NCBI GenBank assembly: GCA_010356995.1
Contig: ML996702.1
Coordinates: 67,552 to 131,551 of the forward strand
Length of the DNA stretch: 64,000 nucleotides
Direction of reading: 5' to 3'
Source: Trichodelitschia bisporula
Taxonomy: Eukaryota > Ascomycota > Dothideomycetes > Phaeotrichales > Phaeotrichaceae
Within the stretch, counting starts at the first letter, position 1; every line of letters begins with the position of its first letter. The position numbers and the translations under genes are program-made. The notes beneath the pieces are model-generated. The model saw nothing but the letters and a program-made list of their open reading frames with translations. It ran no database searches and was not told the origin of the DNA. Positions 11,457 to 22,715 of this stretch are shown piece after piece.

Positions 11457-12885
11457 TCACCACGCCTCTTCCTCTCCTTCTAGTAGTACATACTCCAGAA
11501 TGTCGCTGAGTGTGAGCACTCCCTTCAGCTTCCCCTCCTCATCAACAATCACCAGCCTGTGCACTCGCGATTTTCTGATAGTGTCGAAGATGGTATCCAA
11601 GCGATCTTGCACAGAGCATGTGTATATGCCGGCAAAGTCCTGAAAGCGTCAGAAAGCGGCAAGTAGCCCAGAAGGCAACATACGTCAGATCGCTTGAGCA
11701 ATGCTTCGCCCACTGTGAGCTGTAGATCATCGTACACGCCGCCCTTGATAAGGGCAATCACATCGACGGCCTCGAAGACGTTGATGACGATGCCTGGAAT
11801 GTGAGTGATTGTTCAATGTGCCAACGAAGGTAGCCTCACCTTGTCGATCGAGAATAGGCACGCTGGAAATGTTCTTCTTGACCAGCATATGAATGACATC
11901 CATCACCGGTGTGTCCATGTCCGCCGTCTGCAGCCCAGTGTAGGTACCCAAGTTCAGCTCCTTGAGCGGCTTGCGTAGCTGCTCCGTCTCCTTGACGTTT
12001 ACGGCCACAAACTTGAGGATGCGGTACTGCGTCACGACACTCACCACCATAGCACGTTGCGTCTCGTCATCAATATCGACGAGCGGGATACGGCGAGCAC
12101 GCGACTCGAGCATCTTGCGGCATGCCTCGTACAGCGGGCGTTCTGGGTGGATTGACACTGTTTCAATCTGCGGGGCGCCGATGGCACGCTCAATCTCTGC
12201 TGTCGTGAGCTTCCGCAAACAGGCTTTGGGATGCTCTTACCCCTCAGACTGTCTAGTCTGAACTGATCTATACGAGCGAGCTCGTCGGGAAACTGCCAGT
12301 AGTACTGGATGACATTGATATAGTCGCTGGTCGTAAGCAAGCCAGCAAAAGTAGATGTCTTCGAATCCCACAGCGGCGCCGAAACAATGCCTATCAAGTC
12401 AGTCCCAGTACGGCGGATGGAACGCAGAGCGCAGACAGTCCGTCAACAAACCATTCTGTATCAAAATGCCCAGGCTCTTCTTGACAAGCAGGGCCGTGTC
12501 GAAGATGATCAACCTGAAGCTAAGCGGAAGCACATCGTAACTCGTGCGGACCTTGAGAAAGGCTCTTATTGCGCGCTGCTCAGGATGTCAGCCCATCCCT
12601 CGACACAATGATCGGACAGAATCTCACGAGCGCATCAGTCTGCTCCTTATCTGCCGCGCTCAGCGTCGCCGCGGGGCGCTCCCTCTCCGTAGCCCTTGTA
12701 ATCGCTGGCGGCCGTACAGCATACGACCTCAGGAACGTAGCCGGCTGCACGATTCCCGGCCCGTCTGTCGACAGAGGCGTGGCTGAAGTAGTCGGTCCAT
12801 CTGAAGGCGGGAGCGGTGGTGGAGACGAGGTGGCGCGTATGTGCTCTTCGGCGGCAGCGCCTGTGGCTGCAGCATGCTCTGGCAT
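11457..12885 (-). CDS. SNF4: Snf4, gamma (nucleotide-sensing) subunit of the SNF1/AMPK kinase
   Basis: Regulatory subunit of the SNF1 complex, which controls carbon use and energy stress responses. Six exons (12885-12628, 12575-12452, 12390-12241, 12196-11840, 11793-11684, 11639-11457) give 393 residues. Four CBS repeats are seen: [15 protein letters not shown] and [19 protein letters not shown] in the first; [20 protein letters not shown] in the second; [20 protein letters not shown] in the third; [20 protein letters not shown] with [17 protein letters not shown] in the last. FRLDSLREIERA links the first two and crosses intron 3. The N-terminal 80 residues are Ala/Ser/Pro-rich and longer than in yeast (322 residues total there). 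Met at 12885 is chosen as the last Met upstream of the conserved part. Confidence 0.95.
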
Positions 12886-13752
12886 GGCGGTTACTGAATG
12901 CTGACGCGCCCTCGGGCCTTCATGGGGACTCGGAGGGGACGATGTTATCGCGATGCGGGGCAGCCGCGCGGAGAGGCGGGGTAGCTGTGGATTGAGGTTC
13001 ACGGGGGAGAAGGAGTTGTGGTGGGGACGTGCGTGAGGGGTTGCGCGGGCGAGGGATTGATGCGAGCCTGGAGGTCTTAAGAGTACCACAACAACAGCTA
13101 TAAACACCGGTTCAGAAGAGTGATCAATGCGGAACAGTTGTTGGGGTAGGAATGCGGACGTCGGAGTGGGGGAGTAGGATCTAGACTGGAGGGGGACGCC
13201 CGGAAAGATGTTTATCGTCACTTTTTGCGGGCGGCTGCAGCGCTTGCTGGCATCCCCCCCTCTGCACAACTCAAGTGGTACAGTACCGTACATAGTCAAC
13301 CATCTTCTGATTTGAGTCTACCGAGCAACACTCACTACAAATACGCGCAAACGTTCCAATACCTCCAGAACCTGCACTTGAAGCAAGCTTATCTTCGCAA
13401 CAAAGGTAACATACCATGAGTGACAAGGTAAAGGGTTCGTCGAATGTTACTCCGATTGCTCGGCGTTAAGTTGAAGAGAGCACCTACAAAGCGCCTTGCA
13501 CGCCGTCCCAGATGCACAGAACTAGCCGCTCATAGGGCGTACAGAGTATAGAGAGCAAACAGCACGAGAGATCCTATGACCATCCCGAAAATGAACGACA
13601 CTCTCAACACCGCCGCTTCATCCCTTTTCTCATATCGGCGCCGTGCAATCGCAAGGTCGATACCAAGCGAACAAGTGAAATACCAGAAACCTCGACTACA
13701 GCCCATGTTCCAGCATCGTAGCTCCTCAAGGAGGGTCGATGAGAGGCTCGCG
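12886..13752. other. Intergenic
   Basis: It contains the SNF4 promoter side and the 3' side of the PP2C gene. I see no conserved ORF, although open frames run through the GC-rich part. Confidence 0.55.
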
Positions 13753-15449
13753 CTAGCTGCCTTTGGTATCTAGCTGCGCTGCTTTCACTTGTTCGGAACC
13801 AGACTCGTTGGGCGCTGCAAACTCCGGGCCTCGCTCCTCCTCTTCGATAATGACGTCGGAATGTATCTTCTCCTCTTCCTGCAACTGCTTCGCTGATTGG
13901 ATGATGGCATCGGTCTCGCCAATGCCCCCCTTAGCCGTTTCGCTATCCCCATCAACGCCGACAGACGCCTCTGTCTTGCGCTCCTTCAGCGCCTTGTTGT
14001 CGAAGCGGACAATCATGCACGAAAGATTGTCCGTCGAGAACCGTGCCAACGCATGATCAACTAGCTGCTTTGATGCAGCCTGGGGATCTTGAACATTGCG
14101 CACGAGATCGACAGCTTCCTGATCGGAACAAACATCCCAAAGCTGTGCACCCTTAGCAATTAGCCTGGCAAAGGAAGAGATAAACATACACCATCGCAGG
14201 CGAGGATGAGAAACTCGTCAATGTCGGGTTGAATGACCGTTTCAGTGGTGTAAGGATGCCCAGTGACCAAGTCCTTCATGTAGGCATCTCCAAGCGCTCT
14301 CGTCACCGCAAGAACGCCGTTGACACGGTTGTTCAAGATCAGACCGCCGGCATTTGCCACGCGCCTACCCTCCTGCTCATCGCTTCCCTTATGATCGTAC
14401 GACAACCTCAGCGCCCGGCCATTGCGACAAAGAACAATTCGCGCATCGCCCACATTCGCTGTGTACAGAACCCGTTGCCTCGTGGCAGACTCGCGCAGCT
14501 TCGCTTCCGATGTGGGTACAGGAACCGCAGTTGAAACATCAGCATTGGCCTGAGACGTAGGCCCCTCCACGGCATTCTGCGCTGCATTCGCAGACGCCTT
14601 AGCTGCAACTTGGTTTAGGTATATGGAGCCGGTCGCCGATGCCGGGTTTGGAACGCGGTCTTCCCACCTCAGCACTGCGATCACAGCGGTACATCCGCTG
14701 TTCTTGACAGGAAGCTTTTCCAACTGTTGGTCAACTTGGGTGAAAGTCTGATCGAGAAGCTCGGGAATGGGGGTGTTGGGATTTCTGCGAATCGTATCCT
14801 CGAGAATGTGGTGAAGCTTTTTCCCACACCAGTCAGCGGCGAAAGTGCCGGCATGGCCGTCAAAAATGGCAAAGTAGCCGTTGTCAGTCTCAGTGACACG
14901 ATCCGACACAACAGCCGAGTCCGGAGCCGCTGACTCCGTGGTCGAGGAGTCGCTCGTGGTGTTGTTGACGCTAGGAGTGCTCAGGAAGTTGTAGAGATAC
15001 GCGTGTGTGTCCTCCATGGTCCTCCGGCACTTCTTGTTCTTGTCTTCCGTTACGCCCACCCGAAAGGTCGACAGGGGACTCGGTAATGACTCCCCTGCCG
15101 AGTTGTTGTGAGGCCCCTGGGGCACGTTCAACGCCGGGTCCGACATGTTCAAGACTCGAAAGGCGGACGGTGGGTGGCGATCTGCACTAGGGGACGAGTT
15201 GCGCAGGTGCAGCGACTGCTTTGCGCTCGAGAAGATGTCTTTGGCCTTGGCCACACCGCTGGCCCGTCGCTTCTTTTCTGAGACGGGAACGTCTCCAGGC
15301 TTTTTGTCGAGGCCGGCGCTGCTGCTACCACCCGCGTCTTTCCCGGGGGACGTCGCGCGCGTGGAACCGGGTTGCTTCGAGTCGCCAGGCGTCAGCGCAT
15401 CGCTCGTCATATCCCCCTCTTTTGGGGGGTGCGCAGACGAGCCAAACAT
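13753..15449 (-). CDS. PP2C-type serine/threonine phosphatase (Ptc1-like)
   Basis: Metal-dependent protein phosphatase; yeast Ptc1 dampens the HOG MAP-kinase pathway. Two exons (15449-14190, 14142-13753) give 549 residues. The metal-site motifs are all present: [40 protein letters not shown] followed by [39 protein letters not shown] (rebuilt across the 47-nt intron) and [10 protein letters not shown]. The N-terminal 130 residues and the Glu-rich C-terminal 110 residues are low-complexity extensions. Open sequence continues upstream of Met15449 without another ATG, so a short non-coding or spliced 5' exon is possible. It resembles Ptc1 more than Ptc2/3 by eye; this is not certain. Confidence 0.93.
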
Positions 15450-16827
15450 CCTGTTAAACAGGCCTCCGTTGCCGGAAAAGCTCCGCCGCTTGCTTCCTGC
15501 CAGGTTGATTACCTTCGTTGAACCTAGCTCTCAGGCACTGCGCCGGTACAGATTAGCCAGAGGGTCGATGAAGAGCTTCGAGTCTTTCAGCTCAAGACGA
15601 GCCAGAGTGCAGAGGACAAAGGCGCTGGAATGACGACACTCGACGCGTGCAGCCCACGAGGAGAGCACTCGCACGCATGCGAGCAGCTCGAGGTGGTATG
15701 GGAATGCGGGGTTGGGAGGGGGGAAGGGTTGGGAATGGGGCAAGGAGAGCTCACATAAGTTTCCAGCGAAGCGCAAGTGATCTAGTCGGACGACTAGAGA
15801 AGTTGAGATACGATGGTTCAAGAACAGTTCGTAAACAGTTGCGGGGATTGCGTAGTAAGGGTTGTAGAGCGCCTGGCTGGTCCGAGGTGGGGAGGACGTG
15901 GCGCCTAGGCAAGCGCGGANNNNNNNNNNNNNNNNNNNNNNNNNNNNNNGGAAGACGCGAGAGCTGGGGGTTGGTGGGCGACAGAGATGGTGGAGAGGAT
16001 GCGCTGCGGATGCTCTACGTAAGGGCTCTCGCGGTTCGTATACTTATCGTATACTTATGGAGAGTGGTAGTGAAAAGGTTAGAGCAATGAGGTTCAAGAG
16101 ATTTCCAGGAAAACAGCGCGCTGCCTTGATGAGAGTTTGTACGAAGGAGAAGCAAAGGTGTTTGTGTAGTTTGGACCTCGTGTGTCGATGTCATGGACGC
16201 CGTGACCTAGTGAATTGCTACTAACCAGAGTGAGAGCTTCCAGGGGCTTCACCCATCAGGTTCGCAAGTCTTTAGGAGGCGCAGCTTAATTACTTTGCCC
16301 TCGTAACGGGAGCGTTAACCGCCGCGACTACGTTAACTATCTTAGTCGTAGCGAGAAGCAATCGTACGTAGTAGTGATGGCAGCGTGCATTGTACTACAG
16401 TAGGCGCTTGACGTTTCCAAGCCTGTCGGCAAGTTGCTGCGAATGTCATTCATGGTCCTCCCCCAACCTCCATTCACTTCTGTCAGCGGTGGCTGCGTCT
16501 CCCTACTCGTTAATCATCCGATGGCGTCTGCGGTCCGGTTACGCATTAACGTCTTGCCCACATGTGGCAAGCTTCCCCGCAATCATATCCAAAATGCGCC
16601 GCTTTTTCAACGTTTGTCACATCGGTCCGGTCAAGTGCACTAGAACTACTCCGTAGGAGCCGATAGACGCATGCGCGTCAAGTTAAGCCAGCCTTGTGCA
16701 TTGGCCATCAATACTGCCATCATGGCGACAAATGATGTGCATGCGGAAATGTCAAAGCCGCAAATTGAAACGCCGTGCGCCAATGCACCACCCGTATAAA
16801 CATCGCCATGGCAACAATCCTCAGAAA
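15450..16827. other. Intergenic with assembly gap
   Basis: It separates the PP2C start from the Vps2 stop. A run of 30 N occupies 15920-15949, so any ORF crossing it is unreliable. No conserved protein or RNA gene is seen on either side of the gap. Confidence 0.6.
15920..15949. other. Assembly gap (30 N)
   Basis: Thirty undetermined bases. The true gap length is unknown, and flanking sequence gives no hint of what was lost. Confidence 0.99.
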
Positions 16828-17680
16828 CTACCGCCGCAGACTATCCAGCCTGGCTTGCAAATCGTCATCGTCGTGTTCGCCTCCTCCCCCTATCGCTTGA
16901 GCAACACGGCCTTCCGTGTTAGCAGACTTGAGAGCGGTTGGTGTGTCGCCAAGCTGTGCATATCAGCATCGCTCAGGTTGTAGACCATGAAACATACCGC
17001 TTGGCCGAGGTCGATGCCTATTTCGTCGAGAACCTGATTGACAACCTCCTCGCCCTCCTCCTCATCCTCAAGTCCCGTAACATCGTCGATAGCATCGTCC
17101 ATCATCTCCTGCCGCTGGTCCATGATGTCATTTTCCTTTTCGAATTCCATGGCGATGCGTTGAAGCGCGGGTAGGTTCATCTGGCGATTCATGCTACCAA
17201 GAAGCGTCGTTGCACCCTTCATGGATTGCATCATCTGCTCGTTACTGCGGACAGTCTGTCGAGAGGTTAGGGGATAGGGAGGTCGGAGTGGCATTGTCTG
17301 ACCTGAATTCGGAGGGAGATGGCCTGCAGCTGGGTGCGCATTTGGTAGAACTTTTGGATATATCTGGAGCATGGTCAGACGTTGCCCAAATGCAGCAGTT
17401 GTGCCAGCCGTACCTCCGCGTTCTAACCAGATCCTTCGCTTGGATTCGAAGCGCACCCATCTGGTTGTTCTTTGCGCTCTTCTTGATGTCCTGCACTAGC
17501 TTCTTCTCCTGGTTCTCGAGCTTCACCCGCTCGCGGTCGAGCTCACGCTGTGTTTTCTCGAGCGCCCGTTGGTGCTTCCGCAGACGCTCTGCTGGCGTCA
17601 TACGCTTGCCGAAGGCCCATTCTACAATCTCGGCAAGTCAGCGACTTGTACTGTAACTGGGGCTTGGGACTCACATTCAT
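16828..17680 (-). CDS. VPS2: Vps2/Did4 (CHMP2), ESCRT-III subunit
   Basis: Snf7-family protein that assembles on endosomal membranes and recruits the ATPase Vps4. Five exons (17680-17675, 17628-17414, 17363-17303, 17255-16998, 16953-16828) give 221 residues. The N-terminal basic helices are clear: WAFGKRMTPAERLRKHQRAL and KKLVQDIKKSAKNNQMGALR; then RTRRYIQKFYQMRTQLQAIS crosses intron 2. An acidic hinge (EDEEEGEEVVNQVLDEIGID) is followed by the C-terminal MIM1 motif (LQARLDSLRR) that binds the Vps4 MIT domain. Exon 1 encodes only Met-Asn, placed because ATT GTA GAA completes the family start MNIVEWAFGKRM in frame. The length is normal for the family. Confidence 0.95.
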
Positions 17681-18511
17681 GGTGTCGATAGGACTCCAGT
17701 GGCCCGAAGAGTGCGCAGCGACGAGGTATGGCGCTTGTTGTCTTAATGCGCTATTCTGTGTATTGTTCTTCGTCCAGATGGCAGAGGAGGCTGCAAGAGC
17801 TCGGTCGCGCAACGGACTCTGGTCCTAGGCGGCGTGCATGGCAGGCTTGTAAGGCTTCAAGCAAAGGTGCCTGAGGTGTGCAGGGTAAATGTTCCTCCGG
17901 GCCATCGCTTCCTTCAACTCCAACGTGCCCAAGAACTGCCTCCGCAAGACTGTCCCCTAATGCTCAATCAAATCTATCAACACGTCAGTATCCTCCACTT
18001 GCAATGACGCCTTTCCGGTCCGTCATCTCTGAGCGGACTCAAAACTGGATTGCATCTCTACGGTTTCGTGATGACCGAGCTGGAGGATGTGGGGATGAAC
18101 CTCCGGTTGCATGCCTTTTGCAGTGATCTTGTCGTGCTTCGAACCTCATGCATTTTGTTGGCTCCAGGTTCTTCATCATACTGTAGCGTGTGGGTTGAAA
18201 CCCACTTCTAAACCATCGAACCGGGCATGAATTGCGCGGCACAGAATTCGAAAGTTGACAAGCAGTAAATTGACGACATGAGCATGAGTAACAGTTAGAA
18301 ATTGACAACGGAGCTGACGGGTGAATCAGGTCCTCGCGGCAATTCGGATTCAGTGTAAGCCAATCTGCTAGCAGTGTGGCTGCACCTGTCCGCCTACCTT
18401 GCGGGGTAACCATACGGGCCAGTCACCGCGTCTACTGTACATGACAGCAAGGCAATATTCATGTTCCATGGCATCGGATATAAGTATACAGTTCCTCAAT
18501 AACGCCCACCA
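17681..18511. other. Intergenic
   Basis: This is the promoter side of Vps2. It has mixed composition and becomes AT-richer to the right. No gene is recognised. Confidence 0.55.
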
Positions 18512-19276
18512 TTGCCCATCGCATGTTGCTTCGGTCGATTGAGGCTCGAGGATACCAGTGTGGAGTCTAGCGTATCACGCCTCATAGATTGGCCCGGGCG
18601 ACAATACCCTTCCGTCCCTCTCCTTCGGCCAGCTACGTGTTCCCTCTATATGCTTAGCCACATACATCTTCCCTTGTGTGTCCGTGCCAGCCATCGCGAG
18701 GACCTTATCGCTGTTAGTGTCTGGACACTTCGAAAGATCTTCTACACAGTAATTAGGAAGTACGGCACAATTATCAAGGCCTTAATAGAGCCCATTTCGA
18801 AGCCAAAACGTCGGTGGAATTCATTAATGTCTGGATGTTCCAATTCCATTACGCTCCAGGAAGCGTGGGCTGATCTCAAGCGGCTTATCCGTCAGAGGGT
18901 GAACCGTGATGCTGAGCATGTGAAGATGCCTAGTCGCCATGATTGGAAGGAGCATTCGCCTATTCTGCAACGAGGTCGATATCAGTGCAGAAGAGGTAAA
19001 GTGATGCGTCTAGCTAACTTGTGTTTCGCTCAGATGAAGATGAAATATCTAAAGGACAGGACACTTGGTGAAAAGTCACATCGTTCTGGTAGGCACGACA
19101 GAAGCGAGGTAGGAAGGAAGTCTTGGTATGAGGAGGTGGAGAAAACTTATAACCTAGTTCTAGCTTTCTTTCTCATCTCAGTTTGTAAGTCAACAAACTT
19201 TGTCTTATGTCCTTCACATCAATCAACCAGCGTCAGTAGACGCATCAGCCTCGTTACTTTCTCCCGTCGGGTGTGA
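18512..19276 (+). CDS. Unrecognised ORF, possible orphan gene
   Basis: An open frame of 254 codons in a locally AT-richer stretch, where a stop-free run this long is unlikely by chance. The product is basic, with RKIFYTVIRKYGTIIKALIE, then many Lys/Arg/His, and a hydrophobic patch NLVLAFFLISVC near the end. I recognise no domain. No splice structure improves it. It could be an orphan gene, a decayed gene or chance. Codon use does not look like that of the neighbouring housekeeping genes. Confidence 0.25.
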   Translation: MPIACCFGRLRLEDTSVESSVSRLIDWPGRQYPSVPLLRPATCSLYMLSHIHLPLCVRASHREDLIAVSVWTLRKIFYTVIRKYGTIIKALIEPISKPKRRWNSLMSGCSNSITLQEAWADLKRLIRQRVNRDAEHVKMPSRHDWKEHSPILQRGRYQCRRGKVMRLANLCFAQMKMKYLKDRTLGEKSHRSGRHDRSEVGRKSWYEEVEKTYNLVLAFFLISVCKSTNFVLCPSHQSTSVSRRISLVTFSRRV

Positions 19277-19566
19277 TTCTCACAACACTCCAGCAAAAAA
19301 CCTTTGGAGATGGTGCTTCTTTCTGGGCGTACCACGGTGAATTTTGAGGTTTGTATATGACGTCACCCAGGTCCCCCGCATCTGGAGCAACCTCCGATGC
19401 ACAATCCAGACAACTGAAGCTTGCAGGCCCCGGTCATGGAGGGGCCGCGCGTACCAACCGCGATTTTCACGTAAGGCGCGTCCTCCTACCACTAGTTTTA
19501 ATATCTTCTGCTTCCTCCTCCTCTTCCTCTCTCCTCAACCTCACTCCGTTCCCCTACTTCCGCGCC

Positions 19567-20589
19567 ATGGCCACTCACGAACCCATCCCCTTCGCCACAA
19601 TCGGCACGGGCTGGATAACCAAGTCCTTCATCCACGCCGCCCAATCAACCGGCTTCTACAAGCTCATCGCCGTCCACTCACGCTCCCAGGACACATCGTC
19701 AACCTTCGCCGCGACTTTCGCGACCCCCGCCCACGGAATCAAAGCATACACCTCCCTCGACGCCCTAGCCAGCGACCCCGCCATAAAGCTCGTGTACATC
19801 GCCTCCCCGAACTCGAGCCACTTCCCTCAAGCGATGGCACTCCTCCAGGCCGGCAAACACGTCATAGTGGAAAAGCCCGCGGTACTCAACGTCAACGAAA
19901 TGTGCGAACTTCAAAACTTAGCCGAGAAAAAGAACCTCGTATGCCTCGAAGCCTTCCGGCATCTGCACGGGCCCGCCTTCGCCGCGCTGCGCGCCGGTAT
20001 CGACGAACTTGGTCCCATATACGGCGCTAGCCTGCCCTATGCCAGCCGCAGCAGTCGCTACGAGGCGCTCTTGCGCGGCGAGACGCCGAATGTGTTTAGC
20101 GCTGAGCACGCTGGCGGCGCCCTGCGTGATCTGGGCGTGTACTCCGTTTCGCTGGCAATAGCGCTGTGGCACGCGCCGGAACGTGCGCGGTACGAGCCGC
20201 GTATGCTAGCGACGGGGGTCGATGGCGGGGGATGGTTGACCCTACATTACGAGAGTTTCGACGTTAACTGTAATGTAAGCAAGATGTGGACGGCGGACGG
20301 GCAGGGGGAGGTGTATGGCGAGAAGGGGCGGGTGCTGATTGAGGGGGTGGCGGATATGGAGAGGGTGGTGTTTGAGGGGGTTGGGGGGGAGAGGGAGGTG
20401 TTGTTTGAGGGGCGGGAGAAGGGGGATCTGCGGGATATGTGTGCGGCCTTTGCGAATGTGGTATGGCAGGGGGGAGGTCTTGAGTCTCAGGAGCCGTGGT
20501 GGAGTCTTACTGGTGAGGTTGCGTTACTGACGGAGAGGGTGATGTCGAAGTTGGGACAAGATGTCAAGATTGATTTCGATGAAGTCTGA
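19567..20589 (+). CDS. Gfo/Idh/MocA-family NAD(P)-dependent oxidoreductase
   Basis: Single exon, 340 residues from Met19567 (MATHEPIPFATIGTGWITKS). The N-terminal Rossmann fold has the nucleotide loop IGTGWI and the family's EKPA motif (HVIVEKPAVLNVNEM), whose Lys is catalytic in relatives. The C-terminal half carries GGALRDLGVYSVSLAIALW, which contains the D-x-G-x-Y pattern typical of the dihydrodiol dehydrogenase-like branch. The substrate is probably a sugar or cyclic polyol but cannot be named. The open frame extends upstream of Met19567, but that part looks unlike the family. The GC-rich third quarter has strong G bias on the plus strand. Confidence 0.9.
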   Translation: MATHEPIPFATIGTGWITKSFIHAAQSTGFYKLIAVHSRSQDTSSTFAATFATPAHGIKAYTSLDALASDPAIKLVYIASPNSSHFPQAMALLQAGKHVIVEKPAVLNVNEMCELQNLAEKKNLVCLEAFRHLHGPAFAALRAGIDELGPIYGASLPYASRSSRYEALLRGETPNVFSAEHAGGALRDLGVYSVSLAIALWHAPERARYEPRMLATGVDGGGWLTLHYESFDVNCNVSKMWTADGQGEVYGEKGRVLIEGVADMERVVFEGVGGEREVLFEGREKGDLRDMCAAFANVVWQGGGLESQEPWWSLTGEVALLTERVMSKLGQDVKIDFDEV

Positions 20590-20925
20590 AGTTGGGCATC
20601 GGCCGGAGTGACGGAGAAGGAGGATGGACGAGGATTTGATAGCGCGAAATGCAATGCCTGTCCATTCCGAACACCGTACAGTGTGCCTCGACGGGCGTGG
20701 ATATATACACCGTAAAACATAACCCCCCAGTACCAGATACTCAAAGCTAGTTCCAAGCGGAGTATCCAACGCCTAACCCGCGAATCCAAGGGAGGATGAC
20801 AGTAATACCCAGAAAGACGCCTCCGAACCGCTGACCGGACGAGGCCGTGACGCGGCCGACCGAAGAAATGCAAGACCCCCGTACCGTAAACCCTCCCATC
20901 CGTGCATCAATGCAACCAAACCCAC
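20590..20925. other. Short intergenic between convergent genes
   Basis: Spacer of 336 bp between the oxidoreductase stop and the stop of the proline-rich gene. Nothing further is seen. Confidence 0.6.
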
Positions 20926-21948
20926 CTAATCCTCCCAAATCGTCTCCAAGTTCAAGTCCCCCCTCTTCTCCGCCCCACAAACACTCCACCTCTTCCGCTT
21001 ATCCCTCCCAAACCCACCCCCACCCCGCCCATCCAGACTCCCCCTCCTCGGTTCCTCCCCCCTTAGTACCTGCCGCCCCCGCTCCAACCGCTCCTGCTCC
21101 ACCGCCGCCTCCTCCGCATCGGGACTGTCGGGAATAGTCTCAAGGCTGGATATGGACGGGCTGCGGCTGCGCACGCTCGTCGGCGTGCTCGGCATGCTGC
21201 TCGATGCGCTCCGTGCGTACACGTACCCCAAGTCCCCGCCGAACGCCTCGTCGAACTTGCCCCGTCCCCCGCCGAACACGGGACTCGCACTTGCGGACTG
21301 CGGCGCGCTCGTTGGAGCCGCGAGCAGCGATGCCCCTAGGCCCCCCGCTGCCGGCGGCGGCGCGCTGCCCAGTCCACCAGACAAGGGCGAGGCTGGGCGC
21401 CGGCGCCGCGGGAATGTATGTCCGTGGTACGGCGAGGGGGGGTCCCGCGGTGTGAGTTCCAGCTCCGCGTCTTCGGAGATGGAGCTTATTTCCGAGCCGG
21501 CCAGCGGTGCGTGGGGGTGGTTGCCGGTTATGGGGGCGGGCCATTCTTCGCCGCGGAGGGGGGAGCGGGTGCGGAGGGGCGAGCGGAGGGGGGAGGGTGG
21601 TCGGAGGGTTGAGATTGGGGATGAGAGGGCTGGTGAGGAGTGCGCCCTTACCATGGGGGTGGAGGTTGGGGCGCGGGGGCGAGAGTAGGGTGATCGGGGG
21701 CGGGGGCGTGGTTGGGTCGTGGGGTGGAGGTTTGGGCTTGAGTGGGGTGGTGTTGAGGGGAGGGGAGGACTGGGTCGACGGGGTGTGAGGGGTCGTTGGA
21801 GGGGGGTTTCGTCGAGGGGGGTGTCGAGGAGGGGGGGTTGGGATATGGTGAGGTTGGCGAAGGAGAGGGGGGAGTCGTGGTCGATTAGCTGGAGGGGCGA
21901 GGCGGAGCGGGGGGGGGTGGAGGGCGGGAGACGAGGTGAGGATGTCAT
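20926..21948 (-). CDS. Proline/serine-rich protein with a conserved-looking C-terminal motif
   Basis: Single exon. Met21948 (MTSSPRLPPSTPPRSASPLQ) gives 340 residues; an upstream in-frame Met at 22281 would give 451. Most of the protein is Pro, Ser and Arg in SP/TP-type motifs and probably disordered. The last 25 residues differ: KRKRWSVCGAEKRGDLNLET ending IWED, which I recall as a recurring C-terminus in Pezizomycotina proline-rich proteins (memory, not searched). Many SP/TP sites suggest kinase regulation. No enzyme domain is seen. Strong C-richness of the coding strand makes the plus strand G-rich over 21500-21960. Confidence 0.7.
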   Translation of the reverse strand: MTSSPRLPPSTPPRSASPLQLIDHDSPLSFANLTISQPPLLDTPLDETPLQRPLTPRRPSPPLPSTPPHSSPNLHPTTQPRPRPRSPYSRPRAPTSTPMVRAHSSPALSSPISTLRPPSPLRSPLRTRSPLRGEEWPAPITGNHPHAPLAGSEISSISEDAELELTPRDPPSPYHGHTFPRRRRPASPLSGGLGSAPPPAAGGLGASLLAAPTSAPQSASASPVFGGGRGKFDEAFGGDLGYVYARSASSSMPSTPTSVRSRSPSISSLETIPDSPDAEEAAVEQERLERGRQVLRGEEPRRGSLDGRGGGGFGRDKRKRWSVCGAEKRGDLNLETIWED

Positions 21949-22680
21949 TTTGGCGGGTGAGGTGAGGTTCGAGTGGCCATGCGATGGGCGGAGTGGAGTG
22001 TTCAAGTATCGTGGCCGAAGGTCAGATGCGGTGCGAGGGCTTGTGTGAGACGTGAGGGAGCGCGGGGGATGGTGGGTGACCGGCTCAGAGGCGGCGCGTG
22101 CGGGGATTGTTTTGCGGATTTTGTAGGTACGGAAGAGTTCTTGATGTGCGAGATTTGCAGAACGAGTTGGTGATGGTGGCGAGGAGAAGTTGTACTTGTG
22201 TGGCAAAGGGCGGGAGTTGTGGTTTGCAATGCTCGTTCCAACAGAGAGCTGAAGCTGACCGAGACCAATGGTGGGTAACAAGGCGCGCAGCCGGGATTGC
22301 TGGATCGAGCAGTTATGACAAGCGGTCGGGAGAGGAGATGTAGCAGTAAGCAGAGCTGAGTTGTGCGACGAAATTGAGAAGAAAGCGGGAAGTCGGTGAG
22401 TTTGTTAAGGAAGAGTGGAGAGGGAGATGGAAGGGGAGGGGGGAAGAAGGAGGGAGGTGAGGGAGATGTTCCGCGACACCAGCGTCGTCTTGGCCCTTTG
22501 CGCCTCTTCTCCGCAACTGGTGCCTCTTCTTCGACTCCTCCACCAAAACTCTCCTCCTTACTGTCACATCGGCGCCTCCGCTCGGCCGCCACCCTGTGAT
22601 GATGCTCAGCCTTCCTACTATTAAAGGCAAGTGGTTGGTGCTTTGAAGATCCTATCAACGACGACAACAGCTGCAGCAGC

Positions 22681-22715
<35 letters not shown>

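Noticed and set aside
15647-16224. ORFs running through the N gap
   Set aside because: They depend on undetermined bases of unknown true length and have no conserved sequence.
18180-18240. Hairpin GGGTTGAAACCC with a following GAACC, resembling a tRNA arm
   Set aside because: No acceptor stem, anticodon arm or full cloverleaf can be formed around it.
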